From Nocardia vulneris (GTDB lineage Bacteria > Actinomycetota > Actinomycetes > Mycobacteriales > Mycobacteriaceae): a DNA stretch of 64,000 bases. A program made the translations under genes and the position numbers. Below, one piece after another: positions 27,956-36,080 of the stretch. The notes under the pieces were generated by a model. It made no database searches. It was given only the letters and a program-made list of their open reading frames with translations, and was not told where the DNA came from. The first letter of the stretch is position 1, and every line of letters begins with the position of its first letter. Where the stretch lies: contig NZ_BDCI01000001.1 of the NCBI RefSeq assembly GCF_001613425.1, forward strand, positions 372,001-436,000. Reading direction: 5' to 3'.

Positions 27956-27993
27956 ATCTAGTAATGCTAGATTGAGTAGCAACGCTAGATCTA
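27956..27993. promoter_or_regulatory. CTAGAT repeat array in the mmpL/DUF1772 divergent promoter
   Basis: Inverted repeat ATCTAG-TAATG-CTAGAT at 27956-27972, then a direct repeat of GCTAGAT at 27984-27990, 18 bp after the first (27966-27972), which continues into the palindrome TAGATCTA (27986-27993). The array ends a few bases before the DUF1772 gene. It is probably the binding site of an unlinked regulator. Confidence 0.6.
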
Positions 27994-28008
27994 CGGATGG
28001 AGTCCCTC

Positions 28009-28485
28009 ATGTTCAGCACAGTCGCTCAGGTCGCCGCCATCGTCGCGGTGCTCGCGAACGCGGTCATCTACGGCACCGACGCGTGTTATGCCCTCGTCAC
28101 GCGTGCGGTGTACGCGCGGCTGGACGACAGCACCCTGACCGAGTCGGCGGGATGGGGGCACTACTACGGTGACCGCCGGATGCCGGTGTTCGGTGTGACC
28201 GGTGTGCTCACCGCGGTGCTCACGGTCGTGCTGGCGGCGCTCGGCGGCCAGGTCGCGGCGGCGGTCGCGGCGGGAATCGCGGTGGCCGCCTTGGTGATCT
28301 GGTTGCTCATCTACGTGCGCGTCGCCAAGCCGGTCAACACGGTGCAGACCGCGGCGGCGCAAGCCGGTATCACCCCGCCGAATGCGCGTGCGCTGCAAGA
28401 CAAGTGGGACAGCGTCATCCACGCGCGGGTCGCGCTGCAAGCCATCGCTCTGGCCGGTCTGACCGCCGCGATCGCCCTGATCTGA
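28009..28485 (+). CDS. DUF1772-family membrane protein
   Basis: 158 aa if started at the ATG at 28009 (GGAG 6 nt upstream); an ATG at 27997 would add four residues. It has four predicted TM helices (AIVAVLANAVIYGTDACYALV, VTGVLTAVLTVVLAALGG, AAVAAGIAVAALVIWLLIYV and a C-terminal hydrophobic helix). The invariant-looking WGHYYGDRRMPVFG and DKWDSVIHARVALQ segments match the DUF1772 (anthrone-oxygenase-like) family. Biochemical function in bacteria is unknown. It is divergent from the MmpL gene and shares its regulatory region. Confidence 0.75.
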   Translation: MFSTVAQVAAIVAVLANAVIYGTDACYALVTRAVYARLDDSTLTESAGWGHYYGDRRMPVFGVTGVLTAVLTVVLAALGGQVAAAVAAGIAVAALVIWLLIYVRVAKPVNTVQTAAAQAGITPPNARALQDKWDSVIHARVALQAIALAGLTAAIALI

Positions 28486-28508
28486 CCATGAGCTTGCGCG
28501 CCGGCGGC

Positions 28509-28829
28509 TCAGGGGTGCAGTTCGATGACGAGCGGGTTGCCGGTGTCGAACCAGTATCGGTGCAGCTCTTGGATTTTGGCGCGGGAGGGCAGGCCGCGCC
28601 GGTGCACGGCGCATTCGCCGTAATCGGTGGGGGTGAGGACGCCGTAGCCCCGCGGCGGGCGCAGCCGGAACCACGGCATCATCAGGGCGCTGAGGATGCG
28701 GCCCGAGCGCTGGGTGCGGATGAGCACGGTGTGCTTGCCGGCTTCGGCCGTCGCGGCGCGCCGGATGTCGTGGCGGCGCGCGCTGTCCGCCGCGGCGGGA
28801 CCGGTGGCGGAGTCGTCCATGGTTTCCAT
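28509..28829 (-). pseudogene. Probable internally deleted deazaflavin nitroreductase-like gene
   Basis: 106 codons from the ATG at 28829 (GGAG upstream). The first part (SGRILSALMMPWFRLRPPRGYGVLT) looks like the N-terminal half of an F420/deazaflavin-dependent nitroreductase, where a TTGRKTG-type flavin-binding segment should follow. Instead the frame jumps to PTDYGECAVHRRGLPSRAKIQ, ending in RYWFDTGNPLVIELHP, which looks like the C-terminal helix of such a protein. About 60-80 central residues appear to be missing, without frame loss. This is read from sequence pattern, not alignment; a genuine small protein is possible. It is divergent from an intact member of the family at 28980. Confidence 0.55.
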
Positions 28830-28979
28830 CGTCCGCTCCGGGCCGGGGATTCGGGCCGGATTCGGCGATCGGTGTGTGGTGTTGTCCGTCAACGACTTTG
28901 CGGCCTGGGCTGATGTGAGATCGCCCTCGTCCCGGCCTGGCGGGGCCGGTGGCGGACGAAGACGTGTCAGGATTCGAGG

Positions 28980-29456
28980 ATGGTGTCGAATCCGTTGCCG
29001 TCGTTCGCTCGACAGCTGGCCCGCCAACGCTGGGTGATGCGGGGCGCGCCGGTCGTGCTGCCGGTGGAGCGGACGATTCGGCGCTGGACCGGCGGACGCA
29101 AGGGTGTGCTGGATCTGGCCGGGCTGCCGTCGATCGAGATCACCGTCGCGGGACGCAAGACCGGCACCCCGCGCACGACGTCGCTGCTGTATGTGCCGCG
29201 GGGCGAGGACTTCCTGGTCATCGGCTCGAACTGGGGCAGTGCGAAACATCCGGCCTGGTCGGCGAATCTGCGGGCCGCGACGACGGCCACGGTCCGGCAC
29301 GGCGGCGCGCAGTTCGAGGTGACGGTCACCGAGCTCACCGGCGTCGAGCGTAAACCCGCGTGGGATCTGGCGGTGGAGTTCTGGCCCGGGTACGAGATGG
29401 AGTACGAGCTGTCCGGTGGCCGGCAGTTCCGGATGTTCTTGTTGCGTCGGCGCTGA
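28980..29456 (+). CDS. Nitroreductase-family deazaflavin-dependent oxidoreductase (Ddn-like)
   Basis: 158 aa. The typical order is present: an N-terminal amphipathic helix (FARQLARQRWVMRGAPVVLPVERTI), the flavin-binding ITVAGRKTGTPRTTSLLYV, GSNWGSAKHPAWSANLRA, and EFWPGYEMEYELSGGRQFRMFLL. Members of this family use F420H2 to reduce quinones or nitro compounds and are membrane-peripheral. It lies 64 nt upstream of a molybdenum oxidoreductase gene on the same strand. It is divergent from the deleted-looking relative at 28509-28829. Confidence 0.88.
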   Translation: MVSNPLPSFARQLARQRWVMRGAPVVLPVERTIRRWTGGRKGVLDLAGLPSIEITVAGRKTGTPRTTSLLYVPRGEDFLVIGSNWGSAKHPAWSANLRAATTATVRHGGAQFEVTVTELTGVERKPAWDLAVEFWPGYEMEYELSGGRQFRMFLLRRR

Positions 29457-29520
29457 TTCGCGTCGCAACGGTGGATTCGGTGGCACCCCGTTTGTCGGCG
29501 GGCCCGGTTACGGTGAGTTG

Positions 29521-31800
29521 GTGACCACGCATCTGACGCACTGGGGAGCCTTCGAGGCGGACAGCGACGGCGAGCGGCTGACGGCGGTGCGGCCGTGGCG
29601 CGAGGATCCGGAGCCGATGTCGTTGATCGACAATGTGGCTTCCGCACAACATCATCCGACGCGGATCGATCAACCGTATGTACGGCAGGGGTGGCTCGAG
29701 CACGGGCCGGGCGCGCCGGGGCGGGGCGCGGAGCCGTTCGTGCCGGTGTCCTGGGAGACCGCGCTCGAGCTGTTGTCCGGCGAACTGCGCCGGGTGTATC
29801 GCGAGCACGGGGCGGAGTCGGTGTACGGCGGGTCCTACGGGTGGGCGAGCGCGGGACGGTTCCATCATGCGCAGAGTCAGGTGCACCGGTTCCTCAACTG
29901 CCTCGGCGGGTACGTGTATCACGTCAACAGCTACAGCCTGGGTGTGTCGCAGGTGCTGCTGCCGTACGTGATCGGCGATCTCGGCTGGGTGATGCAGCAG
30001 GCGACCTCGAAATCGGTGCTGGCCGAACACACGGAGCTGGTGGTGGCGTTCGGCGGGTTGTCGCCGAAGAACGCCGCGGTCTCGCCGGGCGGGGTGTCTC
30101 GGCACAATACGAAGGGCTGGATCGCGGCCGCGCGGGCGCGCGGCTGCCGCTTCGCGTCCGTCTCACCGTTGCGTGACGATATTCCCGCCGAGGCGCAGGC
30201 GGAGTGGATCGCGGCCCGGCCCGGTAGCGACGCGGCGCTGATGTTGGCGCTGGCGCAGGTGCTGGACGCGGACGGGTCGGCGGATCGAGAGTTCCTGGAC
30301 AAATACACCGTCGGCTACGACCGCTTCCTCGGCTACGTGCGCGGGGACGCGGACGGGATCGTGAAGTCGCCGGAGTGGGCCGCGCCGATCACGGGGTTGG
30401 CGGCCGAGCGGATCCGGTCGCTGGCGCGGGAGATGGCGGCGGCGCGGACCCTGGTGACGGTCAGCTGGTCGCTGCAACGAGCGCAATACGGTGAGCAGCC
30501 GTTGTGGTTGGGTGTGGTGCTGGCCGCGATGCTGGGCCAAATCGGCTTACCCGGTGGTGGTTTCGGGCACGGGTATGGTTCGGCGGCGAGTCTGGGGGAG
30601 CCGGCGCGGGCGTTCTCGCCGCCGCGGCTGCCGCAGGGGCTCAACCCGGTGACGACATTCATCCCGGTGGCCAGGATCGCCGATATGCTGCTCGAGCCCG
30701 GTCGGCCGTTCGATTACAACGGTCAGCGTCTGGTCTATCCCGATATCCGGCTGGTGTACTGGTGCGGCGGGAATCCCTTTCACCACCACCAGGATCTGGC
30801 TCGGTTGCGCGAGGCGTTCACGCGGCCGGAGACGGTGGTGGTGCACGATCCGTTCTGGTCGGCGACCGCCCGGCACGCCGATATCGTGCTGCCCTCGACC
30901 ATGTCGATCGAGCGCGACGATTACGGCGCGGGCGAGAACGACCGGGTGTTCTTCGCGATGAAGGCGCTCACCCGGCCGCACGGTCAGGCGCGCGACGACT
31001 ACGCCGTTTTCGTCGACCTGGCCGAGCGGCTCGGGGTCGGCAAGGAGTTCGGCGAAGGGCGCACGGTCGAGGAGTGGTTGCGGCACCTGTACGAGCAGTG
31101 GCGGCTGCGGTTCACCGACCATGCGCTACCCGATTTCGACACTTTTTGGGCGAGTGGGCAATTGGAGTTGCCGATCCCGGACCCGGACCAGGTGCTCGGG
31201 GCGCAGTTCCGGGCCGATCCGGAGCGGTTCCCGTTGGGCACGCCCACCGGCAAGATCGAGATCTACTCCGAGACCATCGCCGGTTTCGGCTATTCCGACT
31301 GCCCCGGGCATCCGGTGTGGCTCGAGCCCGAGGAATGGTTGGGGGCGCCGGACGCCGCGGAGTTCCCGTTGCAGTTGGTCGCGAATCAGCCGCGGTCGAA
31401 GCTGCACAGTCAACTCGACGTCGGTGAGTTCAGTCGGTCCACGAAAGTCGGTGGGCGCGAACCGGTTCGGTTGCATCCGGAGGACGCGGCCGCGCGTGGT
31501 CTGCGCTCGGGCGACGTGGTGCGCCTCGTCAGCCGACGTGGCAGCTGTCTGGCGGGGCTCGTGGTCGACGATGCGGTCCGTCCCGGTGTCGCGCAGCTGT
31601 CGACCGGTGCGTGGTACGACCCCGACCCCGCCGATCCGACCTTCTGCCGGCACGGCAATCCGAATGCTTTGACGCCGGACCGGCCCTCCTCGACGCTGTC
31701 CCAAGGCTGCACCGGCCAGTTGTCTCTGGTGGAGGTCGAACGGTATGCAGGCGAACTTCCGCCGCTGACCGTCACGCAGGCGCCTGCCATCGTTCGGTAA
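29521..31800 (+). CDS. BisC/TorA-like molybdopterin-dependent S/N-oxide reductase
   Basis: 759 aa from the GTG at 29521. It has the DMSO-reductase fold without a Tat signal and without an N-terminal Fe-S cysteine motif: THWGAFEA at the start, then YVRQGWLEHGP, ESVYGGSYGWASAGRFHHAQ (Ser as likely Mo ligand), YWCGGNPFHHHQDLARL, LPSTMSIERDDYG and the C-terminal Mo-bis-MGD domain with ANQPRSKLHSQLD. This fits cytosolic biotin/methionine sulfoxide reductases (BisC). Such enzymes repair oxidised biotin or methionine sulfoxide. It is monocistronic or follows the Ddn-like gene. Confidence 0.88.
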   Translation: MTTHLTHWGAFEADSDGERLTAVRPWREDPEPMSLIDNVASAQHHPTRIDQPYVRQGWLEHGPGAPGRGAEPFVPVSWETALELLSGELRRVYREHGAESVYGGSYGWASAGRFHHAQSQVHRFLNCLGGYVYHVNSYSLGVSQVLLPYVIGDLGWVMQQATSKSVLAEHTELVVAFGGLSPKNAAVSPGGVSRHNTKGWIAAARARGCRFASVSPLRDDIPAEAQAEWIAARPGSDAALMLALAQVLDADGSADREFLDKYTVGYDRFLGYVRGDADGIVKSPEWAAPITGLAAERIRSLAREMAAARTLVTVSWSLQRAQYGEQPLWLGVVLAAMLGQIGLPGGGFGHGYGSAASLGEPARAFSPPRLPQGLNPVTTFIPVARIADMLLEPGRPFDYNGQRLVYPDIRLVYWCGGNPFHHHQDLARLREAFTRPETVVVHDPFWSATARHADIVLPSTMSIERDDYGAGENDRVFFAMKALTRPHGQARDDYAVFVDLAERLGVGKEFGEGRTVEEWLRHLYEQWRLRFTDHALPDFDTFWASGQLELPIPDPDQVLGAQFRADPERFPLGTPTGKIEIYSETIAGFGYSDCPGHPVWLEPEEWLGAPDAAEFPLQLVANQPRSKLHSQLDVGEFSRSTKVGGREPVRLHPEDAAARGLRSGDVVRLVSRRGSCLAGLVVDDAVRPGVAQLSTGAWYDPDPADPTFCRHGNPNALTPDRPSSTLSQGCTGQLSLVEVERYAGELPPLTVTQAPAIVR

Positions 31801-31856
31801 GCGGCGCAACAGGTTTCGTGTGGCGGCGCGGCCGAGCGCCCAGGTCTGTGTTGTGG

Positions 31857-32441
31857 CTATTCGCTGCTGTTCTGCCGCTGCGGCGATTTGCGTTCGTTGG
31901 CGTTGAAACGCGCCTTCTTCTCGCGGTTCCCGCACGTGTTCATCTCGCACCATCTGCGGGTGCGGCTGCGGCTGGTGTCGAAGAAGGCGGCGCGGCAGGT
32001 CGGTGACGCGCACAGGGCCAGCCTGCCGTCGCGTGTCCCGGCGATGATGCTGATCGCGTCGGCGGCGATCACGCCCAGGGCGTCGGTGACGCACGTGGGG
32101 GAGCTGAGTCGCCATTGCCGCGTGCCCTCGGGGGTCAAGACGGCCGTGGCCCGGCCCTGCGTGCTGCGCTCGTTGATGACCCGGAGGGCGGTCGCGGGGA
32201 GGGGCTCGTGCAGGGCGGCCGCGGTCGCGGCGGCGTGTATCGCTTCGCGCAGTTCGCGGGCGAGTTCGAACTGGTCGGGGGTGCAGGACTCCACGGGGAG
32301 GTCGTTCACCACCAGCCAGTCGACGAGTCGGCGCGGAGTGGGGATGCGTTCCAGGGGTTCGCCGCGGCGTTCCGACAGTGTCCCCGTGAAGCTGGTTGCC
32401 AGCACGCTACCGAGACGGAATTCGGGGAACCGAGCGCTCAT
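31857..32441 (-). CDS. CGNR zinc-finger (ABATE-type) transcriptional regulator
   Basis: 194 aa from the ATG at 32441. The N-terminal ABATE domain (NDLPVESCTPDQFELARELREAI and the following helices) is joined to a C-terminal CGNR treble-clef zinc finger with the ligands in LCASPTCRAAFFDTSRSRTRRWCEMNTCGN. The finger is predicted to bind DNA; the N-terminal domain may sense a small ligand. The tail is basic (KKARFNANERKSPQR). Its promoter faces the epoxide hydrolase operon across three phased inverted repeats, the first only 1 bp from its start codon, so autoregulation and control of the epoxide hydrolase are strongly suggested. Confidence 0.9.
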   Translation of the reverse strand: MSARFPEFRLGSVLATSFTGTLSERRGEPLERIPTPRRLVDWLVVNDLPVESCTPDQFELARELREAIHAAATAAALHEPLPATALRVINERSTQGRATAVLTPEGTRQWRLSSPTCVTDALGVIAADAISIIAGTRDGRLALCASPTCRAAFFDTSRSRTRRWCEMNTCGNREKKARFNANERKSPQRQNSSE

Positions 32442-32442
32442 G

Positions 32443-32524
32443 GAACCACCATAGACGGTTGCGGAGCCCGTTCGACGCATGTTAGAACCGTCGTAGATGG
32501 TTCACGAACTAGCTAAGACGGTTC
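32443..32524. promoter_or_regulatory. Three phased operator-like inverted repeats
   Basis: Three 19-bp sites with the plan GAACY-N9-GGTTS occur at 32443-32461, 32485-32503 and 32506-32524. The nine-base centres also share AGAY before the right arm. Start-to-start distances are 42 and 21 bp, four and two turns of B-DNA, so a protein would bind the same face of the helix each time. The longer inverted repeat TAGAACCGTC / GACGGTTCTA (32483-32492, 32517-32526) connects the second and third sites. Confidence 0.8.
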
Positions 32525-32538
32525 TAGGAGGAGGTCTC

Positions 32539-32619
32539 ATGCCCGCATATCGTTTCGCGCTCGACCCTGCACCCGGCGTCGGCGGCCCGGCAGCTCACGT
32601 CGCAGAGGTGGTCGCATGA
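32539..32619 (+). CDS. 26-aa leader peptide coupled to epoxide hydrolase
   Basis: An AGGAGGAGG directly after the third operator lies 4-12 nt before an ATG that opens a 26-codon frame (starts MPAYRFALDPAPG, ends AAHVAEVVA). Its stop overlaps the epoxide hydrolase start (ATGA at 32616-32619). The hydrolase has only a weak ribosome site of its own (AGAGG), so its translation probably depends on this leader. It could be a regulatory leader or the shortened remnant of an older first gene. Confidence 0.6.
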   Translation: MPAYRFALDPAPGVGGPAAHVAEVVA

Positions 32620-33788
32620 ACCGTCGAACCAGCGACGTGCACGCGTTCGAAGCGCACGCCACCGAGGCCGACCTCGATGAGCTGCGCGCCCGACTCGCGG
32701 CCGCCCGGCTGCCGGAACCCGAGACCGTCCAACGCGCCGCGCCCGGCCCCGGCCGCTGGGACCAGGGCGTACCGCTCACCGACCTCACCGAGCTAGTGGA
32801 TTACTGGCGCACCGACTACGACTGGCGGACGTTCGAAACGCGCCTCGATCGGATCGGCCAGTTCCGTACGACCATCGATGATCTGGGCATCCACTTCCTG
32901 CACCGGCGTTCGGCACGCGAGGATGCCACGCCCTTGATCATGACCCACGGCTGGCCGGGCAGCATCGCCGAATTCATCGATGTGATAGACGAACTCGCGG
33001 ATCCCGCCGACCCCGGCACGCCGGCCTTCCACGTCGTGGCCCCGTCGCTGCCCGGCTTCGGGTACAGCGACAAGCCCGCCGACACCGGGTGGGGCATCGA
33101 AAAGATCGCGGCCACCTGGGTGCAGCTGATGAACCGGCTCGGCTACCCCGAATTCGTTGCGCACGGCGGCGATTGGGGCGGCGTGATCACCACCGTCCTC
33201 GCCGGGCGGTTCCCCGACCGCGTCCTCGGCATCCACACCACCCTCGCACAGGCACCGCCGGGGGCGACCATCGACGGGCTGACAGCGACCGAGCTGGCAT
33301 GGACCGAACAGACCCGCGATTTCTGGGTTCATCGCGCGGCATACGCGAAGCAGCAGGCGACCCGCCCGCAGACCATCGGCTACGCGCTCGTCGATTCGCC
33401 GGTCGGGCTGCTCGCCTGGATCCTCGACAAATTCGCCGAATGGACCGACACCCACGACAGCCCGTTCGAGACGATGTCGAGGGACCGGATTCTCGACGAC
33501 GTCACCCTGTACTGGCTGACCCGCACCGGTGCGTCGGCGGCGCGCATCTACTACGAAAGCCACCACTCGCTCGACCCCGACCTCCGCGTCGACGTCCCCG
33601 CGGCCATCACCATCTATCCCCGCGACATCGAAAAATGCCCCCGCCCCTGGGCCCAGCAGCGATACCGCCAGATCGTCCGCTGGCGAACCCCCGACTCCGG
33701 CGGCCATTTCCCCTCCCTGGAAGTCCCCGACTTCTTCGTCAAGGACCTACAGCAAGGCCTCGCCGCAGTCCTGGCCGCCACCCGCTGA
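32616..33788 (+). CDS. Epoxide hydrolase (EHN plus alpha/beta hydrolase)
   Basis: 390 aa. The N-terminal EHN lid domain (ATEADLDELRARLAAARLPEPE, then YWRTDYDWRTFETRL) is followed by the catalytic domain: oxyanion motif HGWPGS at 111-116, nucleophile Asp186 in GGDWGG, and base His364 in SGGHFPSLE. The Tyr residues expected to polarise the epoxide are likely in TIYPRDIEKCPRPWAQQRY-type lid sequence. It converts epoxides to diols. This family includes microsomal-type and juvenile-hormone-type enzymes, so the natural substrate is open. Expression is probably controlled by the divergent CGNR regulator, and translation by coupling to the leader ORF. Confidence 0.92.
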   Translation: MNRRTSDVHAFEAHATEADLDELRARLAAARLPEPETVQRAAPGPGRWDQGVPLTDLTELVDYWRTDYDWRTFETRLDRIGQFRTTIDDLGIHFLHRRSAREDATPLIMTHGWPGSIAEFIDVIDELADPADPGTPAFHVVAPSLPGFGYSDKPADTGWGIEKIAATWVQLMNRLGYPEFVAHGGDWGGVITTVLAGRFPDRVLGIHTTLAQAPPGATIDGLTATELAWTEQTRDFWVHRAAYAKQQATRPQTIGYALVDSPVGLLAWILDKFAEWTDTHDSPFETMSRDRILDDVTLYWLTRTGASAARIYYESHHSLDPDLRVDVPAAITIYPRDIEKCPRPWAQQRYRQIVRWRTPDSGGHFPSLEVPDFFVKDLQQGLAAVLAATR

Positions 33789-33817
33789 CTTTTCACCGAA
33801 CCCGTTCGCCCACGGGG

Positions 33818-34516
33818 TCAACTCGGCGGTCGGCCGCCAGGGGTCTGCGACGTCGTCGGCGCGACGGTGCTCGAGTGTTCCGGGGAACTCGGTGTCGGCC
33901 CGCGCGACGGCATGGGCGGCCGGGAACTATTCGTCGATCCGAACGGAATCTGGTGTGCGATCGCGTCCTTCATCCGGGAGCGCACCGCGTCCCGATCCTC
34001 AGGTGGCCGATGCAGGGCGGAACGTGGCGTGCTGTCTCCGGTGACGGGGATGTCCCCGGCGACCGGAATGAGCGTGTACCAGTCTTCTTCTTTGCTGTAG
34101 CGTGCCGCGATCAAATAGGACTGCCCCAGCACCAGCAGTTCGTCTCCTTTTTCCACCACGATCGTCCGATCCTTCAGACCACCACGCTGATTGACCGTCA
34201 CACGGCCGGCGACGTCACCTTTGAGTCGCTCGCTCACCTCGAGCGAGAACTGCGACTCGAGCTGCCCCCGGCGTTCGGTCGACCCGATCGACTCGACCAC
34301 CCGCCCGAAGAAGATGTCGGTTGCCGCTCCCGCAACCGCCGCCGGATCATCACGGTCGATCACGCTGCTGGATTGGAGGTACGAGGTGGACGGCGGAGAC
34401 ACACCCGGGACAAGAGGCGGCCCTTCCTCCGGCGAACAGGCCACCGCCATTCCCAAGACCGCGAGCACTCCGAGTGACACCCGCCCCGCCGAACGCCGAC
34501 CACTTTTTCCGATCAC
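33818..34516 (-). CDS. Secreted lipoprotein, partner of the LGFP protease
   Basis: 232 aa from the GTG at 34516, one base after the stop of the upstream LGFP protein (TGAaGTG), so the two are an operon. The N-terminus has basic residues (KSGRRSAGR), a hydrophobic stretch and a lipobox ending VAC with the lipidated Cys at 27. The mature part (SPEEGPPLVPG) has a beta-rich core, GRVVESIGSTERRGQLESQF and GDELLVLGQSYLIAARY, reminiscent of small OB-like extracellular domains, then a Ser/Pro/Thr-rich tail. No known family is recognised. It might anchor or inhibit the co-encoded metalloprotease. Confidence 0.8.
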   Translation of the reverse strand: MIGKSGRRSAGRVSLGVLAVLGMAVACSPEEGPPLVPGVSPPSTSYLQSSSVIDRDDPAAVAGAATDIFFGRVVESIGSTERRGQLESQFSLEVSERLKGDVAGRVTVNQRGGLKDRTIVVEKGDELLVLGQSYLIAARYSKEEDWYTLIPVAGDIPVTGDSTPRSALHRPPEDRDAVRSRMKDAIAHQIPFGSTNSSRPPMPSRGPTPSSPEHSSTVAPTTSQTPGGRPPS

Positions 34517-34517
34517 T

Positions 34518-35759
34518 TCACCACCCCCACTTGTAGCGGTATACAGCCTTGTCGAGCCCCTGCAGCGTGCTGACCTGCCTGGTGCCGTCCGATGGCCCCA
34601 TGATTTGCGAATCACACGAATGATCCAGTCCCAGTGCATGTCCCAGCTCGTGGATCAGTACCACCCGACGCTGGGTATCGCTGTATCGATCTGTGTACGC
34701 GCGGTTGAGTTTGATCTGGTCGGGTAGCGCTCCGAAGTTCTGGTACTGCCCAGAATAGGTCTCATCCGGAAGGTTCACCTCGTTGACGGTCAGGTCATAT
34801 CCCACTGCGCCGGACTGCTTGACGTTGATCGCGCTCATGGTGTTCCACTCAGCGACGGCGCCGCGCCATGCAACGATCGATCTCTCATCGGTGAACGCGG
34901 CGGAATACGCGATCTCCCGTCCGTCAACCGAGTTGTAAGGCAGTTGGTATCCCTCGATGCCGGTGACCAGGATGCCGCCCTGGAATCTCTGCGCGTACTG
35001 ACCACAGCCCGGCTGCCGAGTGTCCTCGATCGGGTAGCCGTATGCACCGTTTTCCCAGTCGGCCCGTGCCCAATACTCGGCGATCGGGGTGCGGACGATG
35101 CGAGCACCGGTCGTTGGATGCCAATAGATCGGACCGCCCTCGAACCCTTGGCCACGGCCGTCATTTTTCGTTACGTACTCGTCAGACTTGGGGAAGCCCA
35201 TCACTCCGTTCTCCCAATCCGCCTGCGCCCACTTGTCTCGAATCAGGCCCCACGTGGGGTGCACACCGGTCGGGCCGGACCAGTGGATCGAGCCGCCTTC
35301 GAAATTGTTGAAGCGCCCAGGCTTACGGGTTGGCAGTTCGCGTGTTGTCGGATACCTGAGCGCTCCGTTCTCCCAGCCGAGTTCGCCCCATTTATCGCGA
35401 ATGGCGCCACCGATCTGGTTTGCTCGCCCATCTGAGACGCGCGGGTGCCAGTAGATCGAACTGCCTCTTTCGAACGCTTGCCACCGTCCCCCGCGCGCGG
35501 CGTCGGACTCGGGATTGGTCGCGTTACCGAAGAACGGAAAATCTCCGGCAGCGCGAAACTCGGCGAGTATGGCCCCTCCGACGCAATGGCCGTACCAGGG
35601 GTCGTCGTTCGGGCACCGGGGGTCGGCGAACGCAGGACTCGCGCCGACAGCTGCCATACCGGCAACGAGTGCTGTGATCGTCGTCAGGATGGCCGCAATT
35701 CGAGTGTAGCGGTGCTGATCGCGCCGTTTTCTGACGTTCGTTCTGCAAGCAAAGACCAT
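34518..35759 (-). CDS. Secreted LGFP-repeat protein with matrixin-like zinc metalloprotease domain
   Basis: 413 aa; GGAGGGG lies before the ATG at 35759. A signal peptide (IAAILTTITALVAGMAAVGASPAFA) is followed by four to five LGFP repeats (LGWENGALRYPTTRE, ADWENGVMGFPKSDE, ADWENGAYGYPIEDT), which are thought to bind the mycolyl-arabinogalactan wall. The C-terminal ~140 residues are a metzincin-type protease with HELGHALGLDH at ~370-380 and a Met-turn candidate SQIMGPSDG. All three zinc His and the catalytic Glu are present. A wall-targeted protease is the natural reading. The downstream lipoprotein is co-transcribed. Substrate unknown. Confidence 0.9.
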   Translation of the reverse strand: MVFACRTNVRKRRDQHRYTRIAAILTTITALVAGMAAVGASPAFADPRCPNDDPWYGHCVGGAILAEFRAAGDFPFFGNATNPESDAARGGRWQAFERGSSIYWHPRVSDGRANQIGGAIRDKWGELGWENGALRYPTTRELPTRKPGRFNNFEGGSIHWSGPTGVHPTWGLIRDKWAQADWENGVMGFPKSDEYVTKNDGRGQGFEGGPIYWHPTTGARIVRTPIAEYWARADWENGAYGYPIEDTRQPGCGQYAQRFQGGILVTGIEGYQLPYNSVDGREIAYSAAFTDERSIVAWRGAVAEWNTMSAINVKQSGAVGYDLTVNEVNLPDETYSGQYQNFGALPDQIKLNRAYTDRYSDTQRRVVLIHELGHALGLDHSCDSQIMGPSDGTRQVSTLQGLDKAVYRYKWGW

Positions 35760-36080
35760 GGCCCCTCCCGTTTTTGCCTACGTCGGTCAAGTCCAATGGG
35801 ACCAGGAAGATGGTGTTCCGCGACAGTGGACTTGACTGGAGAGCGTCGAGTGGGGAGCAATCCGAACGACGCTTCGCCGTGCAGGATTCGCCCGCTGCTG
35901 GGTTCGAAGAGCCGGGTTGAGCAGACTCCGAGCGCGGCGATCTCGAACCCATAGCTTGCAGCAGGTGCCGTGTTGCGTTCGGTGATATGACCGTTGAGGT
36001 TGTGGTGCCGCAGTTGCACGCCTACCGGGTGAAGATTATTGGGCTGCAATGGCACTCGGTGCACCGTTAGGCTCGCGCGC
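35760..36080. other. Intergenic region with dispersed repeat copy 1
   Basis: 321 bp upstream of both the LGFP protease (minus) and the VOC protein (plus). It must contain both promoters; none is clearly readable. Bases 35911-35971 are a 61-bp element repeated at 46964-47024. Confidence 0.55.
35911..35971 (+). repeat. Dispersed 61-bp repeat, copy 1
   Basis: Matches 46964-47024 at 54 of 61 positions in the same orientation (both start CCGGGTTGAGCAG and end GCAGCAGGTG). Read on the minus strand both copies keep the peptide pattern TAPAAS-x2-FEIAAL-x2-CSTR, so it may derive from a coding segment. Flanks are unrelated. Confidence 0.75.

Noticed and set aside
24487..27975. Long plus-strand open frames (678 and 452 codons) opposite the F420-type enzyme and mmpL gene
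   Set aside because: The minus-strand genes have clear families and ribosome sites; these frames are Asp/Gly/Glu/His-rich shadows.
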